In this document: in pieces, positions 14,366 through 16,722 of the stretch
How positions within the stretch are numbered: position 1 is the first letter of the stretch
How the letters are laid out: the number at the start of each line of letters is the position of its first letter
NCBI GenBank assembly: GCA_031257595.1
Contig: JAIROH010000051.1
Span: forward strand, 1 to 16,722
Length of the DNA stretch: 16,722 bases
Direction: 5' to 3'
Source of the DNA: Treponema sp.
GTDB lineage: Bacteria; Spirochaetota; Spirochaetia; Treponematales; Breznakiellaceae
Made by a program: the position numbers and the translations under genes
The notes under the pieces: generated by a model
Database searches by the model: none
Seen by the model: only the letters and a program-made list of their open reading frames with translations
Told to the model about the DNA's origin: nothing

Positions 14366-16369
14366 CTAACGGCCCGCAATGGCATGACCGGTTATCGTGG
14401 TTCCCAGGTACACAGGGACGCCCCTGGCATCTATATTCGTTTTGTCAAACTCGCAGCTTAAGGCAATCTCTCCGTCCGCGCCCCGTTTAATCGCCTCCGC
14501 GTAGGCGCCGGCCTTGGCCTCCGCGGCCGCGAAGTTTTCCGCCTCCTCCAGGGTCTTAAAGACCCGGTTACCGGTAAACCCAAATACCGTATAATCATCA
14601 AGCCCCCCGTGGCTATAGTTGGGACGGACCTTCACCGGGTAAGAGACATAGATGTTGCCGACTACCGCTCCAACGGCGTTGGCAACCTCAAAATGTTCGG
14701 GAATAATGGCCTGAGTCCCCAGGAGTTTTGCCACATCGGCTAAAAATATATGGATAGGCGCACCGATGCCGACCAGGGCAAAATCCGTTTTAAAGGCCAT
14801 GGATACGATCCCCTGATACTCTTCCTTGGCGGATTCGTAGCTTTGCGAGATAAACCGTTCCGCGTCCCCGTCAACGCCCTTTTTCATATAATGCTTATCC
14901 TGGTTTTCAAGGAGGAGCTTTACGACATTGAGGTAGATTTTCCGTTTAACCTCATCGTAGATCCTGTTACAAAGCTCTTCCACGGATATGCCCAGGTTAA
15001 AAGCCGCGTACCGCGCTCCTAAAAGGGCGGCTTCCGCGGAATATACGGAAAAATCACCCCTGATATGCATAATATCCGTCGGCGTAAGACCACAGATCTG
15101 TACTACCCCCTCTTTGACAAGCCGGGAAACCCGGAGGTTGTAAATATCCGTACCGGCGGCGGCCGCGGCGTCCCGGAGTATCCGGGGTCCCTTTTGCAGG
15201 GCTTCGCAGAACCGTTTCTCCTGCTCCGTGTACCGTTTCCTGTCTGTAATATCCCGGACAAGCAGGTAGTGTTCATGCAGGTACAGATCGTGGGAAGTCG
15301 GGCTGTCCATCAGCTTCCGCAGGCCGGTGATAACGGAAGGATACTTTGCCCCTGCCACACTGAGGGGAACGACCCGGTAATCCTCCAGAAAGACATGGGT
15401 TTCGTCGTAATGGACGGCGCTGTCACCTCCCAGGCCGAAGGTCTTGATAGAGAACCCTTGAACGAAGGTCCGCCATTTGCCGACGCTGACGCCTTCCTCC
15501 GCTTTAACCGGGACGGCATCCTTCACCAGGGCCATATCGGTGGTGGTTCCCCCCATGTCTATGACCACGCAGTTTACCGCTTTTGAAAGCCATGTCCCTC
15601 CGGCAATACTGGCCGCCGGACCGCAAAGCAGGGTTTCTACCGGCCGCAGGGCGGCAAATTCCTCCGACATAAGGGTCCCGTCACTGCGGACAATCATCAC
15701 CACGGCCTTTATATCCCGTTCCGCCATGGCTTTTTTTATGGCCCCCAGGAATTCCTTAATCACCGGAAAAAGCCCGGCGTTCAAAAGGGTACCCGACGCC
15801 CGCTGGAGACAGTTAAGATCGGAGAAGAGTTCATGGCCGCAGACCACCGGTATATCGTGGATACGCTGAAACAATTCCTTCGCCTTCTTTTCCAGGACAG
15901 CGTTGTTTTTCATCGCGTATATTTCCAGGATCCCCGCGCCGTCCAGATGACCAAACCGCGCTTTTATATGAGTATTAAAAAGCTCCCAATCAGGTTCCTG
16001 TTCAATACCCCCTGAAAAATTGGTATAACTTTCCTGTATGTAAATATCCTCCGCAGGCGGGAGCCCGTATTTTCCGCCAAACTCGTTGATAACCTTTTCA
16101 TCACCCCCCAGAAATATGAGTTTAGACCGGCCTCCTTTGCCCTCAATACAGGCATTGGTAGCCAGGGTTGTGGAAAGGGCAATTATTTCCGCCGATCTGA
16201 GGAGTTCCGGGGGAAGTTTGTCCAGGGCTTCCAGGATTCCCTGGGATAAATCCTGCCTGGTGGTAAGGGCTTTGGCGGCGCTTAAAATCTTCCGCTCCGT
16301 AAAGTCGTAAACTACCGCGTCGGTATAAGTACCGCCGGTGTCGATGCCGATTCCTGTTCCGCGGATCAT
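14366..16369 (-). CDS. Hydantoinase/oxoprolinase family protein, A-type (HyuA-like) subunit
   Basis: The product has 667 residues, close to the length of HyuA-type subunits. These are ASKHA-fold enzymes that hydrolyse ATP to open cyclic amides such as hydantoins or 5-oxoproline, or that carboxylate ketones, usually with a B subunit. Visible motifs are GIGIDTGGTYTDAVVYD (about 6-22; phosphate-1 loop of the N-terminal domain), TTLATNACIEGKGGR (about 67-81), CGPAASIAGG, VVIDMGGTTTD with D271 (second phosphate loop) and FGLGGDSAV. The C-terminal part has GIGAPIHIF and ANAVGAVVG, typical of the second ASKHA half. The start at ATG 16369 has GGAGG 13 bases upstream, a rather long spacing. No B-subunit gene lies within the window on either side, so the substrate cannot be named. 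Confidence 0.9.
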   Translation of the reverse strand: MIRGTGIGIDTGGTYTDAVVYDFTERKILSAAKALTTRQDLSQGILEALDKLPPELLRSAEIIALSTTLATNACIEGKGGRSKLIFLGGDEKVINEFGGKYGLPPAEDIYIQESYTNFSGGIEQEPDWELFNTHIKARFGHLDGAGILEIYAMKNNAVLEKKAKELFQRIHDIPVVCGHELFSDLNCLQRASGTLLNAGLFPVIKEFLGAIKKAMAERDIKAVVMIVRSDGTLMSEEFAALRPVETLLCGPAASIAGGTWLSKAVNCVVIDMGGTTTDMALVKDAVPVKAEEGVSVGKWRTFVQGFSIKTFGLGGDSAVHYDETHVFLEDYRVVPLSVAGAKYPSVITGLRKLMDSPTSHDLYLHEHYLLVRDITDRKRYTEQEKRFCEALQKGPRILRDAAAAAGTDIYNLRVSRLVKEGVVQICGLTPTDIMHIRGDFSVYSAEAALLGARYAAFNLGISVEELCNRIYDEVKRKIYLNVVKLLLENQDKHYMKKGVDGDAERFISQSYESAKEEYQGIVSMAFKTDFALVGIGAPIHIFLADVAKLLGTQAIIPEHFEVANAVGAVVGNIYVSYPVKVRPNYSHGGLDDYTVFGFTGNRVFKTLEEAENFAAAEAKAGAYAEAIKRGADGEIALSCEFDKTNIDARGVPVYLGTTITGHAIAGR

Positions 16370-16382
16370 GGTAAAACTATAT

Positions 16383-16387
16383 CCTCC
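16383..16387 (-). promoter_or_regulatory. Ribosome binding site of the hydantoinase-like gene
   Basis: GGAGG on the minus strand lies 13 bases before the ATG at 16369. The spacing is longer than optimal, but no other in-frame start codon lies between them. Confidence 0.5.
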
Positions 16388-16467
16388 GGGTTATACAATG
16401 TCCACGCCGCGCCGTTGAAGCGTGGATCTTTTTCGGCGCCGTTTTTCGTTTTCGGAACATAGAGCCA

Positions 16468-16492
16468 ATTTCAAAATCGGACATTTTGAAAT
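16468..16492. repeat. Perfect 10-bp inverted repeat
   Basis: ATTTCAAAAT (16468-16477) and ATTTTGAAAT (16483-16492) are exact inverse complements around CGGAC. It lies about 40 bases upstream of the -35 of the rightward promoter and about 100 bases upstream of the hydantoinase start. An operator or a dispersed palindrome are both possible. Confidence 0.6.
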
Positions 16493-16532
16493 CGCCTCCA
16501 TAAACCGGGAATTGCCGTGAGGTACTGAAAAC

Positions 16533-16561
16533 TTGACGCTTGTTATACCTTCGGTTATACT
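16533..16561 (+). promoter_or_regulatory. Strong sigma70-type promoter facing right
   Basis: TTGACG (16533-16538), a 17-base spacer and TATACT (16556-16561) give five of six matches to consensus at each box with ideal spacing. A direct repeat GTTATAC-CTTCG-GTTATAC spans the spacer and -10. The transcript would start near 16568 and leave the window. Confidence 0.7.
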
Positions 16562-16567
16562 TTATAA

Positions 16568-16722
16568 AAGTCCGGTGAACAATTTTTCTTAAATTGCGTC
16601 AGTAATGAACCTCTTGAAGGCGGGGTATTAGACCCCACTGCGAATAAAGCCGATTAAACGGAAGTGATGTGTATGCCGTCCAAAGGTCTTGTATAACAGG
16701 CGATACGGTGATAAGACAGATG
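16568..16722 (+). other. Structured 5' leader or RNA running off the window
   Basis: About 155 bases downstream of the rightward promoter contain short hairpins and no long frame. Examples are GGGGT (16622-16626) with ACCCC (16632-16636), and CCG (16650-16652) with CGG (16659-16661). It could be a riboswitch-like leader, a small RNA or the front of a ribozyme or mobile intron. The window ends before this can be settled. Confidence 0.3.

Larger units (their letters stand above)
16370..16722. other. Right-edge non-coding region
   Basis: No protein-coding frame with coding character is seen in these 353 bases. From left to right it holds the hydantoinase ribosome site (GGAGG on the minus strand, 16383-16387), a 7-bp dyad TCCACGC/GCGTGGA (16401-16407 with 16420-16426) followed by a short T-run on the + strand, a perfect 10-bp dyad, a strong rightward promoter, and the beginning of its transcript. 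Confidence 0.6.

Noticed and set aside
14102..14461. 119-codon open frame on the plus strand
   Set aside because: It runs through the hairpin element into the antisense of the hydantoinase gene and has no recognisable protein features.
16401..16433. Hairpin TCCACGC/GCGTGGA with a T-run as an intrinsic terminator
   Set aside because: The stem is short, the loop is 12 bases, and no gene on the + strand ends before it, so a terminator role is not supported.

Overview
The window looks like chromosome of a treponeme-type spirochaete with moderate-to-high GC, such as the termite-gut Treponema. This is an inference. It rests on a yajC-secD-secF cluster, spirochaete-style beta-barrel proteins, and a large hybrid histidine kinase next to a class A penicillin-binding protein. 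No rRNA, tRNA, CRISPR array, transposase or integrase was recognised.

Layout. (1) 2-1623, + strand: two translationally coupled, beta-strand-rich putative outer-membrane proteins; the first is cut by the left edge. (2) 1681-2268, +: a Uma2-family (PD-(D/E)XK-like) protein. (3) 6867 down to 2334, - strand: yajC-secD-secF-ispH, with 4-base ATGA overlaps between the first three genes; this is the SecDF-YajC translocase plus the last enzyme of the MEP isoprenoid pathway. (4) 6868-7761: about 0.9 kb without a protein gene but full of structure. It holds the yajC promoter, a cruciform-like palindrome (6960-7107), a long hairpin element (7209-7521), and a likely small RNA or leader ending in a very strong intrinsic terminator (7546-7659). 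(5) 7762-10689, +: a bifunctional class A PBP followed closely by a ParB-domain protein that lacks the DNA-binding half and ends in a probable membrane-binding helix. (6) 10751-14074, +: a 1107-residue hybrid histidine kinase whose start codon lies in a tetranucleotide repeat. (7) 14097-14359: a second, diverged copy of the long hairpin element. (8) 16369 down to 14366, -: a hydantoinase/oxoprolinase A-type protein without its usual partner. (9) 16370-16722: no protein gene, but a perfect dyad, a strong sigma70-type promoter firing to the right, and the start of a structured transcript that runs off the window.

The protein genes mostly serve the cell envelope: protein export, outer-membrane proteins, undecaprenol precursor supply (IspH), peptidoglycan synthesis and environmental sensing.

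The best candidates for something undescribed are non-coding. First, the hairpin family at 7209-7521 and 14097-14359 keeps its long stem through compensatory base changes. Second, the RNA at 7546-7659 has a C-rich, anti-Shine-Dalgarno-like loop. Third, the PBP-ParB-like pair suggests a membrane-tethered, DNA-independent ParB clamp tied to cell-wall synthesis.
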